A stretch of 64,000 nt of DNA, taken from NCBI RefSeq assembly GCF_023516615.1, contig NZ_JAMGBF010000037.1, forward strand, positions 62,001 to 126,000, in the 5' to 3' direction. This document shows positions 42,684 to 52,459 of the stretch, in pieces; position 1 is the first letter of the stretch; every line of letters starts with the position of its first letter. The notes under the pieces were generated by a model. The model was not told the DNA's origin and did not search any database. It saw nothing but the letters and a program-made list of their open reading frames with translations. Made by a program: the position numbers and the translations under genes. Origin of the DNA: Streptomyces panaciradicis (GTDB lineage Bacteria > Actinomycetota > Actinomycetes > Streptomycetales > Streptomycetaceae).

Positions 42684-44123
42684 TCAGTCGGAGATCACCG
42701 GCGGCAGCGTTCCGGACCGCGCCGCTTGTCCGTACCAGTGGGCGCTCGACTTCGGCGTACGGGCGAGGGTGGCGTAGTCGACGTAGACCGCGCCGAAGCG
42801 CTTCTCGTAGCCGTACGCCCACTCGAAGTTGTCCATCAGCGACCACAGGTAGTAGCCGCGGACGTCCGCGCCGTCGGTGATGGCGCGGCGGACCGCCGAG
42901 AGGTGCCCGTGCAGGTAGGCGATGCGCTCGGGGTCGTGGACGCTGCCGTCGGGTTCGGGCTTGTCGTCGCAGGCGGCGCCGTTCTCGGTGATGTACAGCG
43001 GCAGACCGGGAGCCTCGCGCGTGTAGCGCATGATCAGCTCGTGCAGGCCCGTCGGGTCGATCGTCCAGCCCATCTCCGTGCGCTCGCCCGGCGTCTGGTG
43101 GAAGGAGACGTCGTCGGCGCCCGGCCACGGGGAGTGCTCGCTGGCGCCGTGCCCGTCGGTGCGCGGACCGGCCACCGGGGTCTTCGCCGCCGAGACCAGG
43201 GTCGGCGTGTAGTAGTTGAGGCCCAGCGCGTCCAGCGGCTGGTGGATCGCGCGCAGGTCGCCGTCGAGGACGTACGACCAGTCGGTGATCGACGAGGTCG
43301 CCGACAGCAGCGACTCCGGGTAGGCGCCGTGCAGGATCGGGCCGTGGAAGATCCCGTTCGCCAGGTCGTCGATCTTGCGCACCGCGGCCAGGTCCGCCGG
43401 GTCCTGCGGCGAAAGCGGCCGGACCACCGAGGAGTTCAGGCTGAGGGCGACGGAGTTGCGGGCCGGCATGGCCGCGCGCAGCGCCGAAGTGCCCAGGCCG
43501 TGGGCCAGGTTGAGGTGGTGCGCGGCCCGCAGCGACGCCTCGGGGTCGGTGCGGCCCGGCGCGTGCACCCCGGAGGCGTAGCCGAGGAACGCGCTGCACC
43601 ACGGCTCGTTCAGCGTGATCCACTGCTCCACCCGGTCGCCCAGCGCCTCGCCGACGATCTGCGCGTACTCGGCGAACCGGTAGGCGGTGTCCCGCTCCGG
43701 CCAGCCGCCCGCGTCCTCCAGCTCCTGGGGCAGGTCCCAGTGGTAGAGGGTGACGGCCGGCTTGATGCCGTGGTCCAGCAGTTCGTCGACCAGGCGGCGG
43801 TAGAAGTCCAGGCCGACCTGGACGGCGGGCCCCCGGCCCGTCGGCTGCACCCTGGACCAGGAGATCGAGAACCGGTAGGCCGTCAGGCCCAGGTCGGCCA
43901 TCATGGCCACGTCGTCGCGGTAGCGATGGTAGTGGTCGACAGCGATGTCACCGTGCTCGCCGCCGGCGGTCTTGCCGGGCGTATGGCTGAAGGTGTCCCA
44001 GATCGAGGGCGTACGGCCGTCCTCCCGCACCGCCCCCTCGATCTGGTACGCGGAGGTCGCCGCGCCCCAGAGGAAGGCGGGGGGAAAGGTCACCGGGGTG
44101 GCCGGCGTTGCGGGTTGAGGCAT
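42684..44123 (-). CDS. bglC: Intracellular GH1 beta-glucosidase (BglC)
   Basis: A protein of 479 residues without a signal peptide. The acid/base Glu173 is in TLNEPWCSA and the nucleophile Glu380 in [11 protein letters not shown]1 landmarks [15 protein letters not shown] and [11 protein letters not shown] are present. It hydrolyses cellobiose and short cello-oligosaccharides brought in by the CebEFG importer encoded upstream on the same strand. A CebR box overlaps its start codon, so it has its own control within the locus. The same arrangement is found in S. scabies and S. coelicolor. Confidence 0.93.
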   Translation of the reverse strand: MPQPATPATPVTFPPAFLWGAATSAYQIEGAVREDGRTPSIWDTFSHTPGKTAGGEHGDIAVDHYHRYRDDVAMMADLGLTAYRFSISWSRVQPTGRGPAVQVGLDFYRRLVDELLDHGIKPAVTLYHWDLPQELEDAGGWPERDTAYRFAEYAQIVGEALGDRVEQWITLNEPWCSAFLGYASGVHAPGRTDPEASLRAAHHLNLAHGLGTSALRAAMPARNSVALSLNSSVVRPLSPQDPADLAAVRKIDDLANGIFHGPILHGAYPESLLSATSSITDWSYVLDGDLRAIHQPLDALGLNYYTPTLVSAAKTPVAGPRTDGHGASEHSPWPGADDVSFHQTPGERTEMGWTIDPTGLHELIMRYTREAPGLPLYITENGAACDDKPEPDGSVHDPERIAYLHGHLSAVRRAITDGADVRGYYLWSLMDNFEWAYGYEKRFGAVYVDYATLARTPKSSAHWYGQAARSGTLPPVISD

Positions 44124-44136
44124 GGAAGCGCTCCCA
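44123..44136. promoter_or_regulatory. CebR operator overlapping the bglC start codon
   Basis: TGGAAGCGCTCCCA differs in one base from the 14-bp CebR consensus TGGGAGCGCTCCCA. Its first base is the A of the minus-strand ATG of bglC, so bound repressor would block the start region directly. Confidence 0.85.
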
Positions 44137-44202
44137 TGAGAGGTCGTACGGACCGGAGAATTCGTATGAGGGCTTTTCGGGCGTCGCCCTCGGCCCAGGG
44201 CG

Positions 44203-45096
44203 TCAGCCCTTGATCGCGCCGGCCATGATGCCGCCGACGATCTGCTTGCCGAACAGCAGGAACGCGATCAGCAGCGGCAGCGTGCCCAGCAGCGCACCCG
44301 CCATGATCACGGCCTGGTCGGGGACGTACCCGGTGCCGAGCGAGTTCAGCGCGACCTGCACGGTCGGGTTCTGCTGGGTCAGGGCGATGATCGGCCACAG
44401 GAAGTCGTTCCAGGCGAACACGAAGGTCAGCAGGCCGAGGACGGCCATCGCGGGCCGTGCCGCGGGGAAGACCACGTGCCAGACGACTCTCAGGCTGCTC
44501 GCCCCGTCGACCCGGGCCGCCTCGATCAGCTCGCTCGGCAGCGCCTGCACCAGGTACTGGCGCATGAAGAACGTGCCGAAGGCCGTCACGAGCGTCGGCA
44601 GGATGACCGTCTGCAGCTGGTTGGACCAGCCGAGGTTCGACATCCACAGGTACAGGGGGACGACGGCCAGCTGCGGCGGGATCATCATGGTGCCGATGGT
44701 CAGCAGCAGCAGGACCCCGGAGAACTTGAACCGCAGTTTGGCGAAGGCGAACCCGGCGAGCGTGGAGAACACCACCGTGCTGACGGTGATGGTGCCCGCG
44801 ACGATCACGCTGTTGAGCATCGCCGTGCCGAGCCCGGCCTGGTCCCAGGCGGCCTGCATGTTCTTGAACAGGTTCCCGCCGAACCACAGCGGTGGGGGCG
44901 TCTGGGCCAGCCGCCGGTCGGTGCGCGAGGCGGCGATCGCCGTCCACACCAGGGGCGCCAGCGAGACCAGCGCGAAGATCCCCAGGACGATGTAGGTCAC
45001 CGGGCCGGCGTGCAGCTGCTTGCCCGCGCCCATCACCCGGCGGCTGCGGGTCTTCTTCGGCCTCGCCTGAGGCAGCGTCAGGTCACTGGTGGTCAT
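44203..45096 (-). CDS. cebG: Cellobiose/cellotriose ABC transporter permease CebG
   Basis: A protein of 297 residues with six predicted transmembrane helices (first at about 32-53). The EAA loop reads [23 protein letters not shown], which docks to the ATPase. The start overlaps the cebF stop (ATGA). As usual for this family no ATPase is encoded here; in streptomycetes MsiK, encoded elsewhere, serves several sugar importers. It acts with CebF and CebE. Confidence 0.9.
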   Translation of the reverse strand: MTTSDLTLPQARPKKTRSRRVMGAGKQLHAGPVTYIVLGIFALVSLAPLVWTAIAASRTDRRLAQTPPPLWFGGNLFKNMQAAWDQAGLGTAMLNSVIVAGTITVSTVVFSTLAGFAFAKLRFKFSGVLLLLTIGTMMIPPQLAVVPLYLWMSNLGWSNQLQTVILPTLVTAFGTFFMRQYLVQALPSELIEAARVDGASSLRVVWHVVFPAARPAMAVLGLLTFVFAWNDFLWPIIALTQQNPTVQVALNSLGTGYVPDQAVIMAGALLGTLPLLIAFLLFGKQIVGGIMAGAIKG

Positions 45097-46118
45097 TGGG
45101 ACTTCCTCAGGCGTCGGGTGAACAGCAGGTTGATCACCGCGATGATCATCAGGATCAGGAACATCGACCAGGCGATCGCCGAGGCCTTGCCGAGGTTGCC
45201 GATGATCCAGCCCTGGTCGTACATGTACAGACCGAGCGTCTGGTACTGGTGCTCCGAGCCGCCCTTGGACCCGCTGACCCCGCCGAACAGCAGGGGCTCG
45301 CCGAAGAGCTGGGTCGCGCCGATGGTGGAGACCACCACGGTGAACAGGATGGTCGGCCTGAGCTGCGGGATCGTCACGTGCCGGAACTGCTCCCAGCGGT
45401 TGGCGCCGTCGATCGCCGCCGACTCGTAGAGGTCGGTCGGGATGGCCTGCATCGCCGCGAGGTAGATCAGCGCGTTGTAGCCGGTCCACCGCCAGATGAC
45501 GATCGACGACACCGCGAACTGCGAACCCCAGTCGGACTCACGCCAGTTGATCGGGTCGATCCCGACGAAGTGCAGGAGCCAGTTGATCATGCCGCCGTCC
45601 CACGAGTACAGCAGCGTGAAGACGAGCGTCGCCGCCGCCACCGAGGTGGCGTACGGGGTGAGCATCACGACCCGCCAGACGGTGGAGCCGCGCAGCCGGT
45701 AGTTCAGCAGGTGGGCCAGCCCGATCGCGGCCATCAGCTGCGGCACCGTCGAGATCAGGCCGATCGTGAAGGTGTTCTTCAGGGCGTTCCAGAAGAAGTC
45801 CGAGCTGAGCAGGTTCTTGTAGTTGTCCAGGCCGGCCCAGGTCTGGGTGTCCAGCGAGGACAGCTGCACGTTGTGCAGCGAGTACCAGGCCGTGTAGAGC
45901 AGCGGGACCAGCGAGAAGGCCCCGAAGATGATGAAGAAGGGAGCGATGAACGCGTACGGGGACGCCTTCATGTCCCAGCGGTACAGCCGGCTGCGCCAGG
46001 ACGAAGGGCCCTGGGGCGGTGTACCGCGACCGTGAGCGCCCCGGGCCGCGCCCGGCGAAGTGCCGGGCGCGGCGTCGGCGCTCGTCGCGGGGTGCGCGAG
46101 AGCCTTGGAGCTGGTCAC
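45093..46118 (-). CDS. cebF: Cellobiose/cellotriose ABC transporter permease CebF
   Basis: A protein of 341 residues. A 45-residue hydrophilic N-terminus leads to six transmembrane helices starting ASPYAFIAPFFIIFGAFSLV. The EAA loop is DLYESAAIDGANRWEQFRHVTIP. Its start overlaps the cebE stop (ATGA) and its stop the cebG start, so the operon is translationally coupled throughout. Confidence 0.9.
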   Translation of the reverse strand: MTSSKALAHPATSADAAPGTSPGAARGAHGRGTPPQGPSSWRSRLYRWDMKASPYAFIAPFFIIFGAFSLVPLLYTAWYSLHNVQLSSLDTQTWAGLDNYKNLLSSDFFWNALKNTFTIGLISTVPQLMAAIGLAHLLNYRLRGSTVWRVVMLTPYATSVAAATLVFTLLYSWDGGMINWLLHFVGIDPINWRESDWGSQFAVSSIVIWRWTGYNALIYLAAMQAIPTDLYESAAIDGANRWEQFRHVTIPQLRPTILFTVVVSTIGATQLFGEPLLFGGVSGSKGGSEHQYQTLGLYMYDQGWIIGNLGKASAIAWSMFLILMIIAVINLLFTRRLRKSQ

Positions 46119-47437
46119 TGGCCGAGCACGTCCTTGATCTCGTTCGTGGCCGCGTCCCAGCCCTGCGAGGGGCTCTTGCCCTTCTGCTCGACCTGGAGGA
46201 TGCCGACGTCCGTGATCGCGGTGTTGATCGGCTGGTCCTTGATGCCGAAGACCTGGACGGGGATGGTCTTCGCCGAGTCACCGAAGATCTGCGTGATCGG
46301 CGCATCGGAGAAGTACGCCGTGGTGTCGGCGGCCGGCTTCAGGTTCGCGTACGCCGACGGGGTCGACGGGAAGCTGGCCTGCTTGGCGAAGACCTTCGCC
46401 TGCTGCTCGGGCGCGGTCAGCCACTTCGCCAGGGCGATGGCCTCCTTCTGGTGCTTGCCCGCCGTCGGCACACCGAGGAAGGAGCCGCCCCAGTTGGACG
46501 CGGTCGGGGCCGCGGCCACGTCCCAGTTGCCCTTGCCGGCGTCGCCGGACTTCTGCTCGATGTAGCCGATCATCCAGGCCGGGCAGGCCACCGTGGCGAA
46601 GGACGCGTTCGCGTAACCCTGGTCCCACGGCTTGTCGAACTGCTTCAGCTTGGCCGACATGTTGCTGGTGGCCACCGACATCGCGACGTCCCAGGCCTTC
46701 TTCACGCCCGCGGACTTGTCCCAGATGACGTTGCCGCTCTTGTCGTAGTACCGCTCGCTCGCGCCGCCGAGGGCCGCGTTGTAGATCGAGGAGGCCGAGT
46801 CCACGAACTTGGTGCCCTTGGGCGCCTTCTTCATGTACTCCTTGCCCAGGTCGACGTACTTCGCCCAGTCGCCCTTCCACTGCGCGGCGAGCTTGGTGCG
46901 GTCCGCCTCGAGGCCGGCCTTCTTGAACAGGTCCTTGCGGTAGCAGATCGCCATGGGACCGACGTCCGTGCCGAGTCCGATCAGCTTGCCGTCCTTCGTG
47001 GTGGCCTGGGCGTTCTTCCAGTCCAGCCACTGGGACTTGTCGACGTCCTTGCCGAGGTCGACGAACTTGCTGCCCTGCGTCTGCACGGCCTCGGTGATGT
47101 TGCCGACCTCGATGGCCTGCACGTCGTCCGTGCCGGAGCCGGCCTGCAGGCGGGTGAGCACCTTCGGCCAGTACACGTCGGTACGAGTGGTGACGTTCTC
47201 CTTGATGCTGATGTTCGGGTGCAGCTTCATGTACTCGTCGTAGAGTCCGGCCTGCTTGTAGCCGAACACACCGAAGGTGCCGATGGTCAGCGTGGTCTTG
47301 CCCTTGCCGCTGCCACCACCGTCGTTCGACGAACCGCTGTCCGAGTCCTTGGAGCAGCCGGCCAGCAGCCCCGTGGCCAGCGCGGCCACGGCCGCGACGG
47401 CCATGAGCCTGCGGGACCGTCGGGTACTCGTGCCCAT
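46115..47437 (-). CDS. cebE: Cellobiose/cellotriose-binding lipoprotein CebE
   Basis: A protein of 440 residues from ATG 47437, with CAGGAGG upstream. The signal peptide ends in the lipobox LLAGCSKDSD, followed by a Ser/Gly linker. The rest is a family-1 extracellular sugar-binding protein with LTIGTFGVFGYKQAGLYDEYMKLHPNISI in part. It captures cello-oligosaccharides for CebFG. A 14-bp CebR box lies 117 bases upstream within a 20-bp perfect palindrome. Confidence 0.9.
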   Translation of the reverse strand: MGTSTRRSRRLMAVAAVAALATGLLAGCSKDSDSGSSNDGGGSGKGKTTLTIGTFGVFGYKQAGLYDEYMKLHPNISIKENVTTRTDVYWPKVLTRLQAGSGTDDVQAIEVGNITEAVQTQGSKFVDLGKDVDKSQWLDWKNAQATTKDGKLIGLGTDVGPMAICYRKDLFKKAGLEADRTKLAAQWKGDWAKYVDLGKEYMKKAPKGTKFVDSASSIYNAALGGASERYYDKSGNVIWDKSAGVKKAWDVAMSVATSNMSAKLKQFDKPWDQGYANASFATVACPAWMIGYIEQKSGDAGKGNWDVAAAPTASNWGGSFLGVPTAGKHQKEAIALAKWLTAPEQQAKVFAKQASFPSTPSAYANLKPAADTTAYFSDAPITQIFGDSAKTIPVQVFGIKDQPINTAITDVGILQVEQKGKSPSQGWDAATNEIKDVLGQ

Positions 47438-47788
47438 GTGCGTCCTCCTGTTGCCTGACGTGCCGACCCCCCGGCCAACGGCATTGTTGGGCCCGTTCAT
47501 ACTCGCTGCGGCTCGGGCGGGGAACGTGCGGGATGTGTATGTGTCAGGTACTGTGGGAGCGCTCCCACAGGTGATGTGTTGAAGGTTCGTCGGTTCCGGC
47601 GGGGGTGTCAAGGGAGCAGACGCGGAGTTATGCGTTCAGTTATCTGGCCGTTAAGTGGAATAGCAGGGTCCGTGACCTGCTCCCTCCGGACGGTCCCCGG
47701 CCGGGGACGACGGCACCCTGTCGCGGTCACCGCCGGCGGCGGGGCTGTTAGATTCCAGCCAACGTAGGTCCATGGGAGGGCGGAGCCA
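47438..47788. other. Divergent control region between cebE and cebR
   Basis: A 351-base gap without a gene. It contains the CebR box (47554-47567) near the cebE side and a 16-bp perfect palindrome GTCCCCGGCCGGGGAC (47693-47708) near the cebR start. Promoters for both divergent genes should lie here. Confidence 0.6.
47551..47570. promoter_or_regulatory. CebR operator for cebEFG
   Basis: CTGTGGGAGCGCTCCCACAG is a perfect 20-bp palindrome; its inner 14 bases (47554-47567) are the exact CebR consensus TGGGAGCGCTCCCA. It lies upstream of cebE. Cellobiose or cellotriose is the known inducer. Confidence 0.93.
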
Positions 47789-48847
47789 ATGGCAACAGGC
47801 CACGGAGCGCGGGGTCGCAGCGGAGGCCGGCCCACCCTCGAGGAGGTCGCCGCGCGGGCCGGCGTCGGCCGCGGCACGGTCTCCCGGGTCATCAACGGCT
47901 CCCCCCGCGTCAGCGAGGCCACCCGCGCGGCGGTCGAGGCCGCGGTCGCCGAGCTCGGCTACGTCCCCAACACGGCCGCGCGCGCCCTGGCCGCCAACCG
48001 CACCGACGCGATCGCCCTGGTGGTCCCCGAGCCGGAGACCCGCTTCTTCGCCGAGCCGTACTTCTCCGACATGCTCAAGGGCGTGGGCGCGGAGATCTCC
48101 GACACGGAGATGCAGCTGCTGCTGATCTTCGCGGGCAGCGACCGGGAGCGCCGCAGGCTCGCCCAGTACCTGGCCGCGCACCGGGTGGACGGCGTCCTGC
48201 TGGTCTCGGTCCACGCGGACGACCCGCTGCCCGACCTGCTGTCCCAGCTGGAGATCCCGGCGGTCATCAGCGGCCCCCGGTCCGCAGCCGAGACCCTGAC
48301 CTCGGTGGACTCCGACAACTACGGCGGCGGCCGCTCGGCCGCCGAGCACCTGCTCTCCCGGGGCCGCCGCAAGATCGCCCACATCACCGGCCGGCTCGAC
48401 GTCTACGGCGCCCAGCGCCGCGTCGACGGCTACCGCGACGCCCTGCGCGACGCGGGTCACGAGGTCGACGAGAGCCTGATCGAACCGGGCGACTTCACCG
48501 AGGAGGGCGGCCGCCGCGCGATGACCCGTCTGCTCTCCCGCTGCCCCGACCTGGACGCGGTCTTCGCCGGTTCGGACGTCATGGCGGCCGGCGCCCGCCA
48601 GGTCCTGCGCGAGGAGGGCCGCCGCATCCCCGACGACGTGGCGCTCGTCGGCTACGACGACTCGGCCATCGCCCGCCACATGGAGCCGCCGCTCACCAGC
48701 GTCCGCCAGCCCATCGAGGAGATGGGCCGCCGCATGATCGACCTCCTGCTGGAGGAGATCGCCGACCGCCGCCCGGCGGCGTCACGCGGGCTGGAGCGGC
48801 GGCAGGTGGTGCTGGCCACCGAGCTGGAGGCGCGGGCGTCGTCCTGA
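47789..48847 (+). CDS. cebR: LacI-family repressor CebR
   Basis: A protein of 352 residues. The LacI headpiece is PTLEEVAARAGVGRGTVSRVINGSPRVSEATRAAV (in part), with hinge ARALAANRTDAIALVVPE. The ligand domain is typical (VLLVSVHADDPLPDLL, DAVFAGSDVMAAGARQVL). It binds the 14-bp palindromes before cebE and at bglC. The recognition helix GTVSRVINGS is that of the CebR group. It is divergent from the operon it represses. Confidence 0.92.
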   Translation: MATGHGARGRSGGRPTLEEVAARAGVGRGTVSRVINGSPRVSEATRAAVEAAVAELGYVPNTAARALAANRTDAIALVVPEPETRFFAEPYFSDMLKGVGAEISDTEMQLLLIFAGSDRERRRLAQYLAAHRVDGVLLVSVHADDPLPDLLSQLEIPAVISGPRSAAETLTSVDSDNYGGGRSAAEHLLSRGRRKIAHITGRLDVYGAQRRVDGYRDALRDAGHEVDESLIEPGDFTEEGGRRAMTRLLSRCPDLDAVFAGSDVMAAGARQVLREEGRRIPDDVALVGYDDSAIARHMEPPLTSVRQPIEEMGRRMIDLLLEEIADRRPAASRGLERRQVVLATELEARASS

Positions 48848-48989
48848 CGGCTCCGCTCAGCCGGGCGCCCCGAGATGCGTGCGCGGGCGTCGACGCGAGG
48901 CCGTCCGCCCGGTGGCGGAGGGCCGGGCGCCGGTGGCGGGCCGTGGGGCGCTGCGGGCGGAGAACAGGTGCCGGCGCCCGGCCGTGCGG

Positions 48990-49508
48990 TCAGCGGGGCA
49001 GGACCAACCGCCAGCGGCGTTCGCCCTCGTGTTCCTCGTCCGTCGGGGTCAGGCCGGCCGCGTGGGCGACGGCGGCGGAGGCCGCGTGGCCGGGGTGGAT
49101 GTGCGCCGTGACCGTGGACACCGACGTGTGCCGGCCGAGCAGCGCCACGAGCCCGCGGGCCGCCTCGGAGGCGTAGCCGCGGCCCTGCCAGGGTGTGCCG
49201 ACCACCCAGGCGATCTCCGCGTCCGGTCCCGTGACGGTGGCCTGGACCGTGCCCACCAGCCGGGAGTCCTCGCGGCGCCGCAGGACCCAGTTGCACCAGG
49301 AGACGGCAGGGTCGGGGGAGCCGGCGACCAGCCGTTCGTAGCGGGTGCGCAGGGCCTCGGGGGAGCTCGGGCTGCCGCCGATGAAGGTGTGCAGCGCCGG
49401 GTCCGACAGCACGACGGCCATCTCCTCGGCGTGGCCGACGCTCAGCGGGACGGCGTCCAGGCGGGGCGTCCGGAACGGCCCCGTGAGCGGGGAAGGGGTC
49501 TCGGTCAT
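48990..49508 (-). CDS. GNAT-family N-acetyltransferase
   Basis: A protein of 172 residues from ATG 49508; an upstream in-frame extension reads through the terminator and tRNA, so it is rejected. The acetyl-CoA site is VVGTPWQGRGYASEAARGLV (Q-x-x-G-x-G/A form), with RLVGTVQATVTGPDAEIAWV before it. It resembles RimJ/RimL-type acetyltransferases. The substrate is unknown. It lies immediately downstream of tRNA-His on the same strand. Confidence 0.87.
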   Translation of the reverse strand: MTETPSPLTGPFRTPRLDAVPLSVGHAEEMAVVLSDPALHTFIGGSPSSPEALRTRYERLVAGSPDPAVSWCNWVLRRREDSRLVGTVQATVTGPDAEIAWVVGTPWQGRGYASEAARGLVALLGRHTSVSTVTAHIHPGHAASAAVAHAAGLTPTDEEHEGERRWRLVLPR

Positions 49509-49539
49509 CGTCGGCTCCCTGTGCCGGAAACGCGAATCA

Positions 49540-49574
49540 GCCGGTGGCTCCGTCTTCACGGAGCCACCGGCTGA
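49540..49574 (-). terminator. Terminator between tRNA-His and the GNAT gene
   Basis: CAGCCGGTGGCTCCGT, near 49540-49555, pairs with ACGGAGCCACCGGCTG ending at 49574 around a short loop, a perfect stem of 16 bp. It lies just downstream of tRNA-His. Confidence 0.8.
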
Positions 49575-49582
49575 TCGTTCAG

Positions 49583-49655
49583 GGTGAGTGACGGGACTCG
49601 AACCCGCGACATCCTGGACCACAACCAGGTGCTCTACCAGCTGAGCTACACCCAC
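49583..49655 (-). tRNA. tRNA-His (anticodon GTG)
   Basis: Minus-strand cloverleaf: acceptor GTGGGTG pairs with CACTCAC, the anticodon loop is TTGTGGT within CCTGG/CCAGG, and the T loop is GGTTCGAGTCC. The base just upstream of position 1 is G, which provides the G-1 typical of tRNA-His. CCA is not encoded. Confidence 0.95.
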
Positions 49656-49763
49656 CATGACCGGCGGTGGACTTGGGGTCTTTCCGACCGGCCGAGAAAA
49701 AGTGTACAGGGTCCGAAGGGGTGCTCGCGCACGGCTTTCGCGGCCCCCCTCCGGCGCCCGGTG

Positions 49764-50372
49764 TCACCCTTGCTGAGCAGGCAGGACGTGCTTGGCCGCG
49801 ATCGATCTGGCGGTGTCCGAGTCCGGGCCGGGCTGCGGTACGAAGATGGCCTCGCGGTAGTAGCGCAGCTCGGCGATCGACTCCCGGATGTCGGCGAGGG
49901 CGCGGTGGTTGCCGTTCTTCTCGGGGCTGTTGAAGTAGGCGCGGGGGTACCAGCGCCGGGCGAGTTCCTTGATGGAGCTGACGTCGACGATGCGGTAGTG
50001 GAGGTAGTCCTCCAGGGTCGGCATGTCGCGCAGCAGGAAACCGCGGTCCGTGCCGACCGAGTTGCCGCACAGCGGGGCCTTGCCGGGCTCCTTGACGTGC
50101 TCGCGGACGTAGGAGAGGACCTGGTCCTCGGCGTCCGCCAGGGTCGTGCCGCCGGAGAGTTCCGCCAGCAGTCCGGACGCGGTGTGCATCTGACGCACCA
50201 CCTCCGGCATCGTCTCCAGGGCCTGGTCCGGCGGCCGGATGACGATGTCGACTCCCTCGCCGAGTACGTTCAGCTCGGAGTCGGTGACGAGGGCGGCCAC
50301 CTCGATGAGCGCGTCGTCGGACAGCGAGAGGCCGGTCATCTCGCAGTCGATCCACACCATGCGATCGTTCAT
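49764..50372 (-). CDS. orn: Oligoribonuclease
   Basis: A protein of 202 residues. The DEDD exonuclease motifs are [12 protein letters not shown] (Asp/Glu), [12 protein letters not shown] (Asp) and [12 protein letters not shown] with the DEDDh His and Asp. It degrades 2- to 5-nt RNA fragments and pGpG, the last step of cyclic-di-GMP breakdown. It is encoded 155 bases downstream of adpA on the same strand, an arrangement conserved in Streptomyces (ornA next to adpA). Confidence 0.95.
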   Translation of the reverse strand: MNDRMVWIDCEMTGLSLSDDALIEVAALVTDSELNVLGEGVDIVIRPPDQALETMPEVVRQMHTASGLLAELSGGTTLADAEDQVLSYVREHVKEPGKAPLCGNSVGTDRGFLLRDMPTLEDYLHYRIVDVSSIKELARRWYPRAYFNSPEKNGNHRALADIRESIAELRYYREAIFVPQPGPDSDTARSIAAKHVLPAQQG

Positions 50373-50486
50373 GCGACCACCCTAAAGCTGGCGCTTGCTT
50401 TTGGGGTGACCGGTGCCGGGGTTGGCGTACCAGGGGGCTGCCGCCCCCTGGACCCCCGCTTCGGCCCTGAAGGGGCCTCGTCCTCA

Positions 50487-50521
50487 AACGCCGGACGGGC
50501 TGAGTCTTCCCGCCCGGCGTT
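50487..50521 (-). terminator. Terminator after adpA
   Basis: AACGCCGGACGGG at 50487-50499 pairs with CCCGCCCGGCGTT at 50509-50521 with a single mismatch. It lies 7 bases beyond the adpA stop and before orn. Confidence 0.78.
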
Positions 50522-50527
50522 CCGAGG

Positions 50528-51757
50528 TCACGTGCCGCTGCGCTGGCCCGGTACGCTCGCGCGGCCGGCCATGTAGGCCTCGCGGCCGTTGTCCGCGGAG
50601 GCGGTCGCCGTCGACAGGGACGGTCCCGCTCCCACCGCACTCGCCGCCGCCCGCCGGCTCTGCAGCGGCACGGGCTGGTCGGGGTGCAGCAGGGGCGGCG
50701 GGCCGGACGCGCTGTCGACGTCGGCCGGCCTCTCGGCCTGCGGACGCCGGGCCCGGTACGCGGCGCGGTACGCCGCCGGAGACGAGCCGAGCTGGCGGCG
50801 GAAGTGGCCGCGCAGCGCCACCGGCGAGCGGAAGCCGCAGCGGCCCGCGACCTCGTCCACCGAGTAGTCGGACGTCTCCAGCAGACGCTGGGCCTGCAGC
50901 ACCCGCTGTGTGATCAGCCACTGCAGCGGGGCGCTGCCCGTCAGCGACCGGAATCGGCGGTCGAAGGTGCGGCGGCTCATGTACGCGCGCGCGGCGAGCG
51001 TCTCCACGTCGAATTGCTCGTGGAGGTGCTCCAGCGCCCAGGCGACGACCTCGGCGAGCGGGTCGGCGCCGATCTCCTCCGGTAAAGAGCGGTCCAGGTA
51101 GCGTTCCTGGCCTCCTGTCCGGCGTGGCGGGACCACCAGGCGGCGGGCGAGCGCGCCGGCCGCCTCGTTGCCGTGGTCCGTGCGGACGATGTGGAGACAG
51201 AGGTCGATTCCGGCCGCCGTACCGGCCGACGTCAGTACGTCTCCGTCGTCGACGAAGAGTTCCCTCGGATCCACGTGCACCGACGGATAGCGCTTGGCCA
51301 GCGTCGGTGCGTACATCCAGTGTGTCGTTGCCGGGCGGCCGTCCAGCAGGCCCGCCGCCGCCAGCACGAAGGCGCCGGTGCACAGCCCGACTATGCGGGC
51401 GCCTTCCTCGTGCGCCCGGCGCAGAGCGTCGAGCGCCTCCTCCGGTGGCGGTGAGGTGATCGAGCGCCAGGCCGGTACGACGACCGTCCCGGCGCGCGAG
51501 ATCGCCTCCAGGCCATGTGGCGCGGTGAGTTCCAGGCCCCCTGTGGTCCGCAGCGGGCCTTCCTCGCCGGCCGCCACCAACAGGCGGTAGCGCGGCACGC
51601 CGGCGTCCTGGCGGTCAATCCCGAACACCGACAGCGGAATGGAACTCTCGAAGATGGGGCCGCCGCTGAACAGCAGCACCGCGACGATCTCCTTGCGGCG
51701 TCGCCCGGACAGCTTCCGGGCCGCGGCATCCGGCGCGGCGGTGGAGTCGTGGCTCAT
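50528..51757 (-). CDS. adpA: AdpA developmental master regulator (AraC type) with a TTA codon
   Basis: A protein of 409 residues. Residues 25-205 form a DJ-1/GATase-like dimer domain (KEIVAVLLFSGGPIFESSIPL in part). Residues about 240-340 carry the double helix-turn-helix of AraC type: SRRTFDRRFRSLTGSAPLQWL and VDEVAGRCGFRSPVALRGHFRR. The rest is a low-complexity tail. Codon 225 (51085-51083) is TTA in DRSLPEE, between the domains. That makes translation depend on the bldA tRNA, as known for adpA/bldH. It controls aerial growth and antibiotics. Confidence 0.95.
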   Translation of the reverse strand: MSHDSTAAPDAAARKLSGRRRKEIVAVLLFSGGPIFESSIPLSVFGIDRQDAGVPRYRLLVAAGEEGPLRTTGGLELTAPHGLEAISRAGTVVVPAWRSITSPPPEEALDALRRAHEEGARIVGLCTGAFVLAAAGLLDGRPATTHWMYAPTLAKRYPSVHVDPRELFVDDGDVLTSAGTAAGIDLCLHIVRTDHGNEAAGALARRLVVPPRRTGGQERYLDRSLPEEIGADPLAEVVAWALEHLHEQFDVETLAARAYMSRRTFDRRFRSLTGSAPLQWLITQRVLQAQRLLETSDYSVDEVAGRCGFRSPVALRGHFRRQLGSSPAAYRAAYRARRPQAERPADVDSASGPPPLLHPDQPVPLQSRRAAASAVGAGPSLSTATASADNGREAYMAGRASVPGQRSGT

Positions 51758-52135
51758 ACTGCTAAGCCCCCCTCGGTGGTCGCGGCTCCTCGGTTGTGTC
51801 GCTCCTGCACGTTTCCCCTCGGTCCTGCACGAGTCCCCCGCCGTAAGACGTCAAGATCGAATCTACTGTGTCCCGTGGTGCCGGGGTGACCCAGTTCGGG
51901 AACCGGCACATTGTCGACATGGCAACTTGGCGTGAAGCATTCGATCACGAAGCGTTGCACTCGTGGGCCGTGCAGGGAAGTGCGCCTTGTGGCGGTGGCC
52001 AATCCACATAGGGTACGCGGGGCTCCGTACCCCCTGTCCGTGCAGGTCGAACGGGGGTTGGGGGGTGCTTCGGGGGTGGGATGCACGGGTCTCGGAAGTT
52101 GGCTGAAAAGCGTCGGGCCCGTAGTGGGAAACCGG
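51758..52135. other. Promoter region of adpA
   Basis: A 378-base region with no supported gene. One sequence, TGGCGTGAAG at 51928-51937, fits the AdpA consensus TGGCSNGWWY at nine of ten positions and could be an autoregulatory site 170 bases upstream of the start. This is weak on its own. Confidence 0.45.
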
Positions 52136-52459
52136 TCAGCCGACCGGTGTACTTCCGCCGGTGTGGCGTCCGCCTCGGTGAGTGCCCGTACCCGTTCTGT
52201 GACGGCGCCCGCGGTGAGGTGGGTTCTCTTCCGTGGGCACCCGGGCCGCGCCCCGCTCGGACTGGCGCAGCAGCAGCCGGCACACCGCTGTGACGGCGGC
52301 GAGGCCGAGGGCGGTTCCCGCCGCCCCGGCGAGCGAGGTGCCGTACCAGAGGAGGACCACCGGGACCAGGACGCAGCTGAAGGCCGCCCAGCGCACGACG
52401 TCGGTCGCGGGGTTCTCGGGCGGGCGGGACGGGTCGGGGGCGGGGGACGGTCCGGGCAT
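52136..52459 (-). CDS. Small two-helix membrane protein
   Basis: A protein of 107 residues from ATG 52459, with AGGGAG upstream. Two hydrophobic segments (WAAFSCVLVPVVLLWYG and GTALGLAAVTAVCRLLL) are followed by a basic Gly/Thr/Arg-rich tail of about 40 residues. It has no known domain. It lies between adpA and the stress-protein gene, transcribed towards adpA. Confidence 0.65.
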   Translation of the reverse strand: MPGPSPAPDPSRPPENPATDVVRWAAFSCVLVPVVLLWYGTSLAGAAGTALGLAAVTAVCRLLLRQSERGAARVPTEENPPHRGRRHRTGTGTHRGGRHTGGSTPVG

